Positions 18,568-25,561 of a DNA stretch of 64,000 bases are shown here, one piece after another. The notes under the pieces were generated by a model that saw only the letters and a program-made list of their open reading frames with translations, was not told the origin of the DNA and ran no database searches. The stretch's first letter is position 1; each line of letters starts with the position of its first letter. Position numbers and translations under genes: made by a program. Location: NCBI RefSeq assembly GCF_046044395.1, contig NZ_JBJUSG010000004.1:1-64000 (forward strand), given 5' to 3'. Source of the DNA: Magnetominusculus dajiuhuensis. Its GTDB lineage: Bacteria > Nitrospirota > Thermodesulfovibrionia > Thermodesulfovibrionales > Magnetobacteriaceae.

Positions 18568-18921
18568 ATGACAATCGTGCAATTAACAGAGGCACTTGAT
18601 GAGTTTGCGGGGGAGCGGGATTGGGGGCAGTTTCACAGCCCGAAAAATCTGGCAATGGCCCTCAGCGTTGAGGTGGCCGAGATAGTGGAGTTGTTTCAAT
18701 GGGTCAAGGAAGGGGACAGCCACTGCCTCGCGCCAGAGAAACTTGCTGATTTACAAGATGAAATCGGGGACGTGATGATATATCTGACTAATCTGGCCCA
18801 TAAATTTGACATAGACCCGCTTGAGGCGGCTGCTGTGAAACTGGAAAAAAACAAAAAGAAATACCCCGCCGACCTGGTAAAGGGCAAGTCGGCAAAATAT
18901 ACCGAATACGGAGGCGGCTAA
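18568..18921 (+). CDS. MazG-like nucleotide pyrophosphohydrolase
   Basis: A 117-residue all-alpha NTP pyrophosphatase of the MazG / dCTPase (RS21-C6) group. Metal ligands are visible as ExxE in SVEVAEIVE (Glu35, Glu38) and ExxD in LQDEIGDVM (Glu65, Asp68). The short single-domain form usually removes non-canonical or excess dNTPs. A GGGAG ribosome binding site precedes ATG 18568. The stop is followed after one base by the macrodomain gene, so the two form a small operon concerned with nucleotide or ADP-ribose clean-up. Confidence 0.87.
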   Translation: MTIVQLTEALDEFAGERDWGQFHSPKNLAMALSVEVAEIVELFQWVKEGDSHCLAPEKLADLQDEIGDVMIYLTNLAHKFDIDPLEAAAVKLEKNKKKYPADLVKGKSAKYTEYGGG

Positions 18922-18922
18922 G

Positions 18923-19462
18923 ATGGAGCTGATAAGTGAAAAAACAGTTGGCACGGGGAAACTCCGCCTCGTCAAGGGCGATATCACTGAAAGGCCGGTT
19001 GACGCCATAGTAAACGCGGCAAACTCGCACCTGCAACATGGTGGTGGCGTGGCGGCGGCTATCGTAAGAAAGGGCGGCAGGATTATTCAGGATGAGAGTG
19101 ACAAGGCCGGCTACACCCCCGTTGGGACAGTGGCTGTAACACAGGCGGGAAGGCTCCCCTGCAAGGCGGTCATACACGCCGTCGGGCCGCAAATGGGAGA
19201 GGGTGATGAGGACGAAAAACTAAAGAACGCCGTCGTTAATTCGCTTAAGGCAGCCTCCGAAAGAGGTTTTAATAGCGTCTCAATGCCTGCGGTAAGCTCC
19301 GGGATTTTTGGGTTTCCAAAGGACAGGTGTGCACGAATTTTAGTTGATGAGGGTAAGCGGTTTCTCAAAGAAAATCCTGACACAAGCGTAAAGATTATAG
19401 AATTCTGCATCTATGACAACCCCACACTTGAGCATTTTAAGAGGGAATTCGACGCTATATAA
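18923..19462 (+). CDS. Macrodomain (ADP-ribose-binding) protein
   Basis: A 179-residue single macrodomain. It begins KLRLVKGDIT then VDAIVNAANSHLQHGGGVA (26-44), the adenosine and distal-ribose contacts; a second loop SSGIFGFPKD (about 127-136) contacts the phosphates. The AAN and GGGVA signature is that of enzymes that hydrolyse ADP-ribose derivatives such as O-acetyl-ADP-ribose, or remove ADP-ribose from proteins or DNA. It directly follows the MazG-like gene. No ADP-ribosyltransferase toxin is encoded beside it, so a role as antitoxin has no support here. Confidence 0.9.
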   Translation: MELISEKTVGTGKLRLVKGDITERPVDAIVNAANSHLQHGGGVAAAIVRKGGRIIQDESDKAGYTPVGTVAVTQAGRLPCKAVIHAVGPQMGEGDEDEKLKNAVVNSLKAASERGFNSVSMPAVSSGIFGFPKDRCARILVDEGKRFLKENPDTSVKIIEFCIYDNPTLEHFKREFDAI

Positions 19463-19675
19463 TATCAAAACGGGGAAATCTGTGAATTCTCAACCCTTGA
19501 GCGAGACAATTCAGGCGACCTCTCATGCCTGATATTGTCCGCCGCAGGATACACACACCAGCCCTATTAAGGCAGGGTATACGTGCCAAATCTTATCGCT
19601 CCCAAGGCCCTGAAAGTAGCTGCCAAAGCAGACGATTCAAGAGGTGAGGCTATTTCCGAACCTTGGGCAATCCAC

Positions 19676-19852
19676 TTAAGTAAAGCTTACTTTCCTGATT
19701 GTTGTCTCATCAGGCAAGTACCGAACTAATGACCTTTCCACTAAATCCGTCAAGCTGCGTCCCTCAATTATAGCCTGGGCCTTGGCCTGCTTAACAATAT
19801 CAGGATTAAGAAAAAAGGTTGCCCTTTGTTTAGACTTGCTATTAGTTGTCAT
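19676..19852 (-). CDS. Ribbon-helix-helix antitoxin-like protein, copy 1
   Basis: A basic protein of about 58 residues. After an N-terminal tail, QRATFFLNPDIVKQAKAQ and GRSLTDLVERSL fit the beta strand and two helices of a CopG/ribbon-helix-helix DNA-binding fold, as in many toxin-antitoxin antitoxins. I take the in-frame ATG at 19852 as start rather than 19888, since the longer start adds a Cys-rich leader not typical of the fold. No toxin gene lies on either side, so it is an orphan. It differs from copy 2 at only a few residues, mostly near the C terminus. Confidence 0.6.
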   Translation of the reverse strand: MTTNSKSKQRATFFLNPDIVKQAKAQAIIEGRSLTDLVERSLVRYLPDETTIRKVSFT

Positions 19853-20269
19853 ACTTACTATTATAGCACAACATGAAGTACTTGTCAAGCCTACAATTCA
19901 GAATTTCAGAATTTATTTCCCCGGCTATTCCCCATCCTCGTTTCCGGGTATTGGCATTGGTATCGAATTCATTGGAGCATCACTGACACAGAAAATGTTT
20001 ATGGCAGATGAGGAGTTAGTCGCTTATATGATAACTCGGCTCTCAATGCCGCAGACCACGATGGAAGAAATGGATCTCAACAACCCTCAGGCAAGATAAA
20101 TCGGGCGACCTCTCATGCTTGATATTGTCCTCCGCGGGATACACACCCTGGCCCGATGGAAGGAGGGTATACATGCCAAACCTTATCGCGCCCAAGGCCC
20201 TCATCGAAAATCGCTGCCGACGCAGACGACTAAAGAAGTGAGGCTATTTCCGAACCTTGGGCAATCAAG

Positions 20270-20446
20270 CTAATTAATATCTACTTTCCTGATTGTTGTC
20301 TCTTCAGGCAAGTACCGAACTAGTGCCTTTTCTACTAAGTCCGTCAAGCTGCGTCCCTCAATTATAGCCTGGGCCTTGGCCTGCTTAACAATATCAGGAT
20401 TAAGAAAAAAGGTTGCCCTTTGCTTAGGCTTGCTATTAGTTGTCAT
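20270..20446 (-). CDS. Ribbon-helix-helix antitoxin-like protein, copy 2
   Basis: The near-identical twin of the gene at 19676-19852, created by the tandem duplication. The open frame and most residues are kept, while the surrounding non-coding parts of the repeat have drifted further. This suggests selection on the protein. Again no partner toxin is visible. Confidence 0.6.
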   Translation of the reverse strand: MTTNSKPKQRATFFLNPDIVKQAKAQAIIEGRSLTDLVEKALVRYLPEETTIRKVDIN

Positions 20447-20757
20447 ACTTATTATTATAGCACAACATGAAGTACTTGTCAAGCCTAAAATCCAGATGTG
20501 AAAAAAATCCAGAATTCCAGAATTTATTTCCCCAGCTATTCCCCCATCCAGTTTCCGGGTATTGACATTGGTACCGAATTCATTGTAGTATCACTGACGC
20601 AGAAAATGTTTATGGCAGATGAGGAGTTAGTCGCTTATATGGTAAGCTGAATCTCAATGCCGTAGGCCATAATGTAAAAAACGGTAGTATCAATCGGACA
20701 GGGGTGCCGGATTTGACATCGTTTGCCCGGTTTATTACGACAAAGGAGGGCTGCACA

Positions 20758-21417
20758 ATGAAAAAAATCCTCATTGCCGATGACAACGCCGAACTGAGAG
20801 AGAGTGTTGCCGAAGTCCTGGCAGAGGCGGGATACTACACAGAACTTGCCGCTAACGGTAAAGAAGCCGCCGTAAAGGCCGCAGAGACTGATTTCGATGT
20901 CGTGCTTTTAGATATGCTTATGCCAGTAATGAAAGGACCAGAGGCGCTTATAGAGATAAAAAAAACAAGGCCGTCTGCCAGGGTAATCGTAATGACGGCG
21001 TTTTCAACCATTGAGGATGCCGTTGAGGTAATAAAAAAAGGGGCGTCTGATTATATTGTAAAACCGTTTAAAATTGAACACCTGCTTACCATCGTGCGCC
21101 GTGAGATTGAAGAGTCGGGTTTTGAAAAAGATACCGTAAACATTGACCTTGACCGCGTACTTAACTGTCTGTCCAACCCCATAAGGCGCAATATAATTAA
21201 ATTCCTTCACCGCAACAAAGAAATGCGTTTTATGGAACTAAACAGAGAACTCAAAATGGATGACCACACTAAACTCGTCTTTCATTTAAAGATACTCAAA
21301 GAGGCCGGTATCTCTACTCAGGATAAAAACAAGAACTATATGCTTACACATGAAGGGGTAAGGGTGTTTAATTGCCTTGCGCTTATTAGGAATTACCTCA
21401 TGCCGCAGCCAGAATAG
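20758..21417 (+). CDS. Response regulator: receiver fused to ArsR-like winged helix
   Basis: About 219 residues. The receiver domain (1-120) has the acidic pair DD after KKILIA, the phospho-acceptor in VVLLDMLMP and a conserved Lys in IVKPFKI. The C-terminal part (about 140-215) reads as an ArsR-type winged helix: LNCLSNPIRRNIIKFL, then KLVFHLKILKEAGI, matching the 'SNPxRRxIL...HLxxLxxAGL' pattern. ATG 20758 has AAGGAGG 8 bases upstream; an upstream in-frame start at 20704 lacks one. No kinase gene is adjacent, so it is an orphan. Receiver-ArsR fusions are uncommon compared with OmpR or NarL types. Confidence 0.8.
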   Translation: MKKILIADDNAELRESVAEVLAEAGYYTELAANGKEAAVKAAETDFDVVLLDMLMPVMKGPEALIEIKKTRPSARVIVMTAFSTIEDAVEVIKKGASDYIVKPFKIEHLLTIVRREIEESGFEKDTVNIDLDRVLNCLSNPIRRNIIKFLHRNKEMRFMELNRELKMDDHTKLVFHLKILKEAGISTQDKNKNYMLTHEGVRVFNCLALIRNYLMPQPE

Positions 21418-21567
21418 CCGCACGGCCTTTATGTGTGAATAATTGTTCACACATGTCAGTTATTGTAGAACAAGATTTATCTTGAATTCGGGTTTTTTGT
21501 TAATATATAGTAGATACAAGGACATGGTGATGAAGATAAATAATAACTATAGAGTGATATCAAGAAA
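21418..21567. other. Non-coding stretch before the structured RNA
   Basis: The 384 bases between the response regulator and lexA-like gene hold no credible ORF. This first part is AT-rich and probably contains the RNA promoter, but no good -35/-10 pair can be fixed. The remainder is the candidate RNA, its terminator and the lexA-like promoter. Confidence 0.4.
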
Positions 21568-21700
21568 GGGGGCAGTTTATTTTCTTCCTTCCCTAAAAAA
21601 GCGCCTATGTACATTTGTATGGTGGTTTGCCTTAGAAACTTCCTCCCCTGTTTCGTTAGGGGTGAGCCGCCACCCGTAAACTGCCCTCTCCCCCCCTATA
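21568..21700 (+). ncRNA. Candidate structured RNA, possibly 6S-like
   Basis: A closing stem GGGCAGTTTA (21570-21579) pairs perfectly with TAAACTGCCC (21677-21686). Inside, GGTGG (about 21621) can pair with CCACC (about 21671), and a hairpin CCCCT/AGGGG lies within that. The long, interrupted hairpin with internal bubbles, and the nearby strong terminator, fit a small RNA of the 6S (ssrS) type. The length is short for 6S and no covariance test was possible. The DNA strand assignment follows the terminator. Confidence 0.4.
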
Positions 21701-21710
21701 AGAAGACGAA

Positions 21711-21755
21711 GAGGTCTGACCCATCCATGTGGATGAGTGAGACCTTTTGTTTTTC
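21711..21755 (+). terminator. Rho-independent terminator after the candidate RNA
   Basis: GAGGTCT pairs with AGACCTT, with a second internal stem CATCC/GGATG, followed by a T-rich run TTTTGTTTTT. It lies just downstream of the structured RNA and upstream of the lexA-like promoter. Confidence 0.65.
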
Positions 21756-21765
21756 TTGAGGCAAT

Positions 21766-21795
21766 TTGACAAAACACTGTCCTTATGTATACAAT
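21766..21795 (+). promoter_or_regulatory. Promoter and possible operator of lexA-like gene
   Basis: A perfect TTGACA (21766-21771) and TACAAT (21790-21795) are 18 bases apart. The palindrome TGTATACA (21786-21793) overlaps the -10 box and could be an autoregulatory operator. The ATG at 21802 is 6 bases after the -10, so the mRNA should be leaderless. The longer reading frame that starts at 21766 would translate the promoter itself and is therefore wrong. Confidence 0.65.
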
Positions 21796-21801
21796 ACAAA
21801 T

Positions 21802-22431
21802 ATGAAACGTACAGACAAGCAGACAAAGATGACTGCCAAGCAGTCCAAGGTGCTGGAATTCATTAAAGACCACTTGTCTCAAAAGGGCTATCCTCCCACT
21901 ATAAGAGAGATTTGTAAGGGCTTCGGATTCTCAAGCCCCCTTTCGGCCAAGCAGCATGTGGACGCGCTGATACGCAAAGGCTACCTGAAAAAGGATGACG
22001 CAAAGCAGCGCGCCCTTGAAGTTACGGGAATGATAAGACCATCAAATACGGTGAGAGTACCTCTGGTTCGGCGGGTTAGGGCTGCTATTGCCTTAGAGGA
22101 CATACAGGACTACATCACGCTTGACAAGGGGTTTTGGAAGATCGAATCCGGATTTGCCCTTGCCGTGTCTGGACAGGATATGCCAGAGGCCGGAATTAGG
22201 GATGGCGATATAGTGTTTGTTGATTCAGGCCATACGGTCAGAGACAACGACATAGCGGTTGTCGTTGTCGGCGATGAGGCGGCGGCGATAAAGAGGATTT
22301 ATTATGAAGGAGACCATATCAGGCTTGTACCAGAAAATAAGGACATGCACCCGGTGCTGGCAAGTACCCCGGATGTGCGCGTATTAGGGCGTGTAATTGG
22401 CATGATGAGGAGATTTTCCGGCTGTTGTTAA
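21802..22431 (+). CDS. LexA-like repressor lacking the catalytic serine
   Basis: About 209 residues. The N-terminal winged helix (7-75: KQSKVLEFI, YPPTIREIC, LSAKQHVDALIRKGYL) is that of LexA. The C-terminal S24 peptidase-like domain aligns through VSGQDMPEAGIRDGD (122-136). In LexA the second residue before the Met-x-x-x-G segment is part of SM with the nucleophile Ser; here it is Asp126. The cleavage dipeptide Ala-Gly is Ala94-Ala95. The general base Lys is kept (Lys164 in AAIKRI). It should therefore bind DNA and dimerise but not self-cleave. It may be a non-SOS regulator, as known for some cyanobacterial LexA proteins. No other SOS gene adjoins it. Confidence 0.85.
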   Translation: MKRTDKQTKMTAKQSKVLEFIKDHLSQKGYPPTIREICKGFGFSSPLSAKQHVDALIRKGYLKKDDAKQRALEVTGMIRPSNTVRVPLVRRVRAAIALEDIQDYITLDKGFWKIESGFALAVSGQDMPEAGIRDGDIVFVDSGHTVRDNDIAVVVVGDEAAAIKRIYYEGDHIRLVPENKDMHPVLASTPDVRVLGRVIGMMRRFSGCC

Positions 22432-22516
22432 ATTAAATATATACTTGATAATAATAACAGTACAATGATATAATCACGTTCGTGTGGTTAAATAAATATT
22501 TTGTTAGGAGGCATCA

Positions 22517-22735
22517 ATGAGTGAAGGGACGTCTTTGACTCAATCAGCCCAGTCAAGGTACAGGGAGCTATGCGATATGTTAGATCAAAAGAGGGGAGAG
22601 ATAGAATCTCTACAGAAAGAATTCGAGGCGATTTCAGGATACCTGATAACTATGGGCGTTATTCCTAAAGAGGAGCCAGTTAAAAAGAGACGCGGCAGAC
22701 GGCCAAAATCGGCGGTGGCAGACACATCCGGTTAA
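22517..22735 (+). CDS. Small coiled-coil protein with basic RGRRPK tail
   Basis: A 72-residue protein of unknown function. Residues 13-45 are predicted by eye to be one long amphipathic helix (YRELCDMLDQKRGEIESLQ). The tail KKRRGRRPKSA resembles an AT-hook, a minor-groove DNA-binding motif. A clear GGAGG ribosome binding site 6 bases before the ATG supports expression. It lies 85 bases after the lexA-like gene in the same direction, so it might be co-transcribed. Confidence 0.6.
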   Translation: MSEGTSLTQSAQSRYRELCDMLDQKRGEIESLQKEFEAISGYLITMGVIPKEEPVKKRRGRRPKSAVADTSG

Positions 22736-22854
22736 AATAAGTAAGGGTATTTATAACCTCAGAGATAGTCTTTTTGCCCGCCAATATCAGGGTGGGCGGT
22801 CAGGCTGATGTTGGGGTGTTTTGTCGCGAAAACAGTGCGGATGGGCGGGTTCAC

Positions 22855-22884
22855 TTGTTTTTTTAGTTTGTGTTTAGCTATAAT
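22855..22884 (+). promoter_or_regulatory. Promoter of hemB, leaderless arrangement
   Basis: TTGTTT (22855-22860) and a perfect TATAAT (22879-22884) are 18 bases apart. The hemB ATG is at 22893, 8 bases later, with no ribosome binding site between. Confidence 0.55.
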
Positions 22885-22892
22885 GTATCGTC

Positions 22893-23864
22893 ATGTTTCC
22901 AGTGGTAAGGCCAAGACGCCTTAGATATAGTTCCGTTCTCAGAGAGATGGTAAGGGAGACCTCGCTATCTGTGGGTAGTTTTGTCTATCCCCTCTTTGTT
23001 ACCTTTGGCACAAACACCAGGAGGCCAATACAATCCATGCCGGGCTGTTTTGCCGAATCGGTTGACGTGATTGCTGAATCTGCAAGGGATATATATGCGT
23101 TAGGAATTCCGGCGGTTATTCTCTTCGGTGTTCCACACCACAAGGACGAACAAGCCTCCGGTGCCTATGACCCCGACGGGGTTGTCCAATTGGCGGTTCA
23201 GGAAATCAAACACGCCGTGCCTGAGTTGTTTGTCATTACCGATGTGTGTCTGTGTGAGTACACAAGCCACGGCCACTGCGGTGTCTTAGAAAACGGGCAA
23301 ATCCTCAATGACCCAACCCTTGAACTTCTTGCCCGCGCCGCCGTTTCACACGTCCGCGCTGGCGCCGATATGGTCGCCCCTTCTGATATGATGGACGGGC
23401 GCGTCATGGCAATCAGAACTGCTCTTGATTCCGAGGGATGCGCCTCCATACCAATTATGAGCTATGCCGTTAAGTACTCGTCAGCGTTCTACGGGCCGTT
23501 CAGAGAGGCCGCTGAATCCACTCCCACCTTCGGCGACAGGAAATCCCATCAGATGGACCCCGCCAACCGCCGTGAGGCACTAAAAGAAGCCGCCATTGAC
23601 ATAAATGAAGGGGCAGATATTCTTATGGTAAAACCCGCCCTCTCTTATCTTGATATAATATCGGACGTAAAACACGCATTCAACGTCCCCGTTGCCGCGT
23701 ATAATGTCTCCGGCGAATACGCAATGGTTCACGCAGGTGCAAGGCTCGGCTGGATTGACTACGAAAAGGTTATGATGGAAATCCTGCTCTCAATTAAACG
23801 CGCCGGGGCGGATATAATTCTTACATACTTCGCCAAAGACGCCGCCAAAATCTTAAACGATTAA
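22893..23864 (+). CDS. hemB: Delta-aminolevulinic acid dehydratase (porphobilinogen synthase)
   Basis: A 323-residue enzyme, normal length, that condenses two 5-aminolevulinate molecules to porphobilinogen in tetrapyrrole (haem, sirohaem, B12) synthesis. The cysteines of the zinc-type active site are visible in DVCLCEYTSHGHCG (about 118-131). The two substrate-binding lysines are in SYAVKYSSAFYGPFR (about 190-204) and ILMVKPALSYLD (about 245-256). It stands alone; other hem genes are not in the window. It has its own promoter and is followed by a palindromic repeat. Confidence 0.97.
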   Translation: MFPVVRPRRLRYSSVLREMVRETSLSVGSFVYPLFVTFGTNTRRPIQSMPGCFAESVDVIAESARDIYALGIPAVILFGVPHHKDEQASGAYDPDGVVQLAVQEIKHAVPELFVITDVCLCEYTSHGHCGVLENGQILNDPTLELLARAAVSHVRAGADMVAPSDMMDGRVMAIRTALDSEGCASIPIMSYAVKYSSAFYGPFREAAESTPTFGDRKSHQMDPANRREALKEAAIDINEGADILMVKPALSYLDIISDVKHAFNVPVAAYNVSGEYAMVHAGARLGWIDYEKVMMEILLSIKRAGADIILTYFAKDAAKILND

Positions 23865-23870
23865 AAGATT

Positions 23871-23932
23871 AAAGGATCAAAGGATTAACGACGAAGGGGG
23901 GGTAACCCCCCCTTCACCCCGTATTTTTGCAC
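23871..23932. repeat. Dispersed palindromic repeat (copy after hemB)
   Basis: Minus-strand orientation of the family: a TTAATC-type box (23882-23887 as GATTAA), CGACGAA, then the hairpin GGGGGGGTAACCCCCCC, CTTCACCCCGTA and TTTTTGCACAC. It lies between the convergent hemB and methyltransferase genes and can act as terminator for both. Confidence 0.65.
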
Positions 23933-23937
23933 ACGTT

Positions 23938-24666
23938 TCATCCTTTTTGAAGCAAGATGGTAATGTAGCCCGCCTGTTTTTTGAGTGAGGGTATTTTTTC
24001 TAACAACACTCTCTCTATCGGCATCAGCCCCTCCAGTATGTGGCTAAAGATGCTGGTTTCAATGAATTCCGTGGTCGAAAAGTATTTTTTGAAAATAAGT
24101 ATGTCGGAGGGGCGTAGAGGTACGTCTGTACCCTTGTACTCATCTATAATGTTGTGCTTAATATAGCGCAAGATATTGATAGCAATATTGGCCGTGTATG
24201 GTTCGCAGAAGGCCGCCTTACCGCCTGTCTTTAAAACTCTGGCGATTTCGGGGATTACCCGCTCAAGCGTCACATGGTGGAGGACGGCATTGCCAAATAC
24301 AAAGTCAAAGTGGCCGTCATCAAAGGGGATTTCCTCCGCGTTGCCCGTAAATGGCCTGATATTGTCTATTGAATTTACCCTCATTCGCTCCCTAAGCACC
24401 CCTATGCTGGATTCTGAGATGTCAAAGGCGTCAACCGTCTTACAAACCTGCGCCAACAGGCATGTCGTCCATCCCGCCCCGCAGCCTATGTCAAGTAATG
24501 ACGATTTCTTATCATGAAGATTGAAAAATTTAACAATCGGCCTCAGGTTAATGTGCGCTGTAAAAACCTCTTCGTATGACCTTTCTATTTTAAGGCCGCC
24601 AGCTTTCTTTAATAAGACACCGGCCTTCTTGTTCCACTTAAGCTCTTCTTCGTCGTATCTTCCCAT
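23938..24666 (-). CDS. Class I SAM-dependent methyltransferase
   Basis: A 242-residue Rossmann-fold methyltransferase. Motif I is LLDIGCGAGWTT (about 57-68), motif II ends VDAFDISESS, and the acidic FDDGHFDFVFGNAVLHH (about 115-131) follows. The substrate pocket is not diagnostic. It resembles methyltransferases acting on small molecules or glycolipids. It faces away from the exopolysaccharide operon and shares no obvious promoter with it. Confidence 0.85.
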   Translation of the reverse strand: MGRYDEEELKWNKKAGVLLKKAGGLKIERSYEEVFTAHINLRPIVKFFNLHDKKSSLLDIGCGAGWTTCLLAQVCKTVDAFDISESSIGVLRERMRVNSIDNIRPFTGNAEEIPFDDGHFDFVFGNAVLHHVTLERVIPEIARVLKTGGKAAFCEPYTANIAINILRYIKHNIIDEYKGTDVPLRPSDILIFKKYFSTTEFIETSIFSHILEGLMPIERVLLEKIPSLKKQAGYITILLQKG

Positions 24667-24756
24667 ATTGATTGTCTCCTGATTATCGGCTAATTATCTC
24701 CGAGTGAGCGTATCATAATTTGCGGCAACTGTCAATGGCTTGCCGTGAATTATTAT

Positions 24757-24786
24757 CCCCCCGTGTCAGATTTCTGACACGGGGGG
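24757..24786. repeat. Perfect GC-rich hairpin upstream of EPS operon
   Basis: CCCCCCGTGTCAGA is followed after two bases by its exact reverse complement TCTGACACGGGGGG. It sits between the divergent methyltransferase and exopolysaccharide genes, about 70 bases before the sigma-54 promoter. TGTCAGATTTCTGACA at its centre looks like an operator, for instance an upstream activator site; the G/C flanks could also form a strong RNA stem. Confidence 0.6.
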
Positions 24787-24853
24787 GGGGGCAGGGCGGA
24801 TTAATGGCAGGCGACCTGCTTGTTGTTTGGCGTGTTTGCTTGATCTTATGGCG

Positions 24854-24870
24854 TTGGCATAATAATTGCA
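24854..24870 (+). promoter_or_regulatory. Sigma-54 promoter of the exopolysaccharide operon
   Basis: TTGGCATAATAATTGCA matches the -24/-12 consensus. The invariant GG (24856-24857) and GC (24868-24869) are exactly 10 bases apart, and TTGCA is perfect. It is 47 bases from the first start codon, so it needs an NtrC-type activator, of which two are encoded in this window. Confidence 0.8.
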
Positions 24871-24916
24871 AGTGGATTACAAAAGGTTTGTAGTAATATT
24901 TGAGGAGGTATGGGGT

Positions 24917-25561
24917 ATGGCTGATTACAAGAGGCTGATAAGCGGCAATAAACGGGAGTTGTTAAATTTCAAAGGTAATCTCTTGAGCACTGCTACGGGT
25001 AAGACCGTGAAGTCAATAATGGTGACAAGCGCCATGAACGGAGAGGGCAAGACAACAGCGGCTTTAAGCCTGGCTTATACGCTGGCAGTCAACGCCAAGG
25101 ATAATGTTTATTTAGCAGACGGTTCGTGGAATTCTCCCAAGATGGATAAGATATTTAATATGGGGGAGGTGAAGGGGATATCAGATTATTTTCGTGGAGA
25201 GGTAGCTCTGGACACGATAGTGAGGCAGACTCAGACTGAAAATCTTTCCGTAATTCCATTCGGTAAAAAGACCACCAATTCTATGGAGATACTGAAGCCG
25301 GCGATGCTCAAAGAGAAGATTGATGAGTTGAGAAGTAAGTGCGATTATGTTATTTTTGACTCCGCCTCCATCATGGGCTCAGCAGATATCGCCGTACTGT
25401 CCACATTCTTTGATGGCGTGATTATGGTCGTAGAGTGTGAAAAGACAAAATGGCAGGTAGTGGATTTGGCTAAAAGTAAATTGGAATCCGCTGGTGCGAA
25501 TATCATCGGAGCCGTCTTAAATAAAAGAAAATTTTACATCCCGAGGTGGCTATATGGATAG
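24917..25561 (+). CDS. CpsD/CapB-like BY-kinase-type ATPase
   Basis: About 214 residues from the ATG with GGAGG upstream. This is the P-loop ATPase fold of bacterial tyrosine kinases and their relatives: Walker A SAMNGEGKTT (38-47), Walker A' VYLADGSW and Walker B YVIFDSASI. In polysaccharide systems the protein docks on the Wzz/GumC membrane partner and controls chain length and export. The usual tail with clustered tyrosines is missing; the protein ends FYIPRWLYG. It may therefore be an ATPase without the normal autophosphorylation tail. First gene of the operon; it overlaps the wza-like gene by 8 bases. Confidence 0.85.
   Translation: MADYKRLISGNKRELLNFKGNLLSTATGKTVKSIMVTSAMNGEGKTTAALSLAYTLAVNAKDNVYLADGSWNSPKMDKIFNMGEVKGISDYFRGEVALDTIVRQTQTENLSVIPFGKKTTNSMEILKPAMLKEKIDELRSKCDYVIFDSASIMGSADIAVLSTFFDGVIMVVECEKTKWQVVDLAKSKLESAGANIIGAVLNKRKFYIPRWLYG

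Larger units (their letters stand above)
19515..20690. repeat. Tandem duplication of ~600 bp with twin antitoxin genes
   Basis: The blocks 19515 to about 20080 and 20105 to about 20690 are diverged direct copies. Matching landmarks are offset by 590 bases at the left end, 594 in the antitoxin genes and 611 at the right end, so small indels have accumulated. Each unit holds a short plus-strand frame beginning PNLIAPKAL (48 codons from GTG in copy 1, stopped after 22 codons from ATG in copy 2), the antitoxin on the minus strand, and a plus-strand stretch reading MFMADEELVAYM (open for 34 codons in copy 1, stopped early in copy 2). The plus-strand pieces look like decayed coding sequence. Confidence 0.75.

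Noticed and set aside
19782..20099. 105-codon plus-strand ORF over the first antitoxin copy
   Set aside because: Most of it is antisense to the antitoxin and the equivalent frame in the second copy is stopped early; only the last third looks like a decayed coding piece.
19515..20690. Integron cassette array
   Set aside because: The tandem units looked cassette-like, but I found no attC-type inverted repeat or integrase; a plain duplication explains the data.
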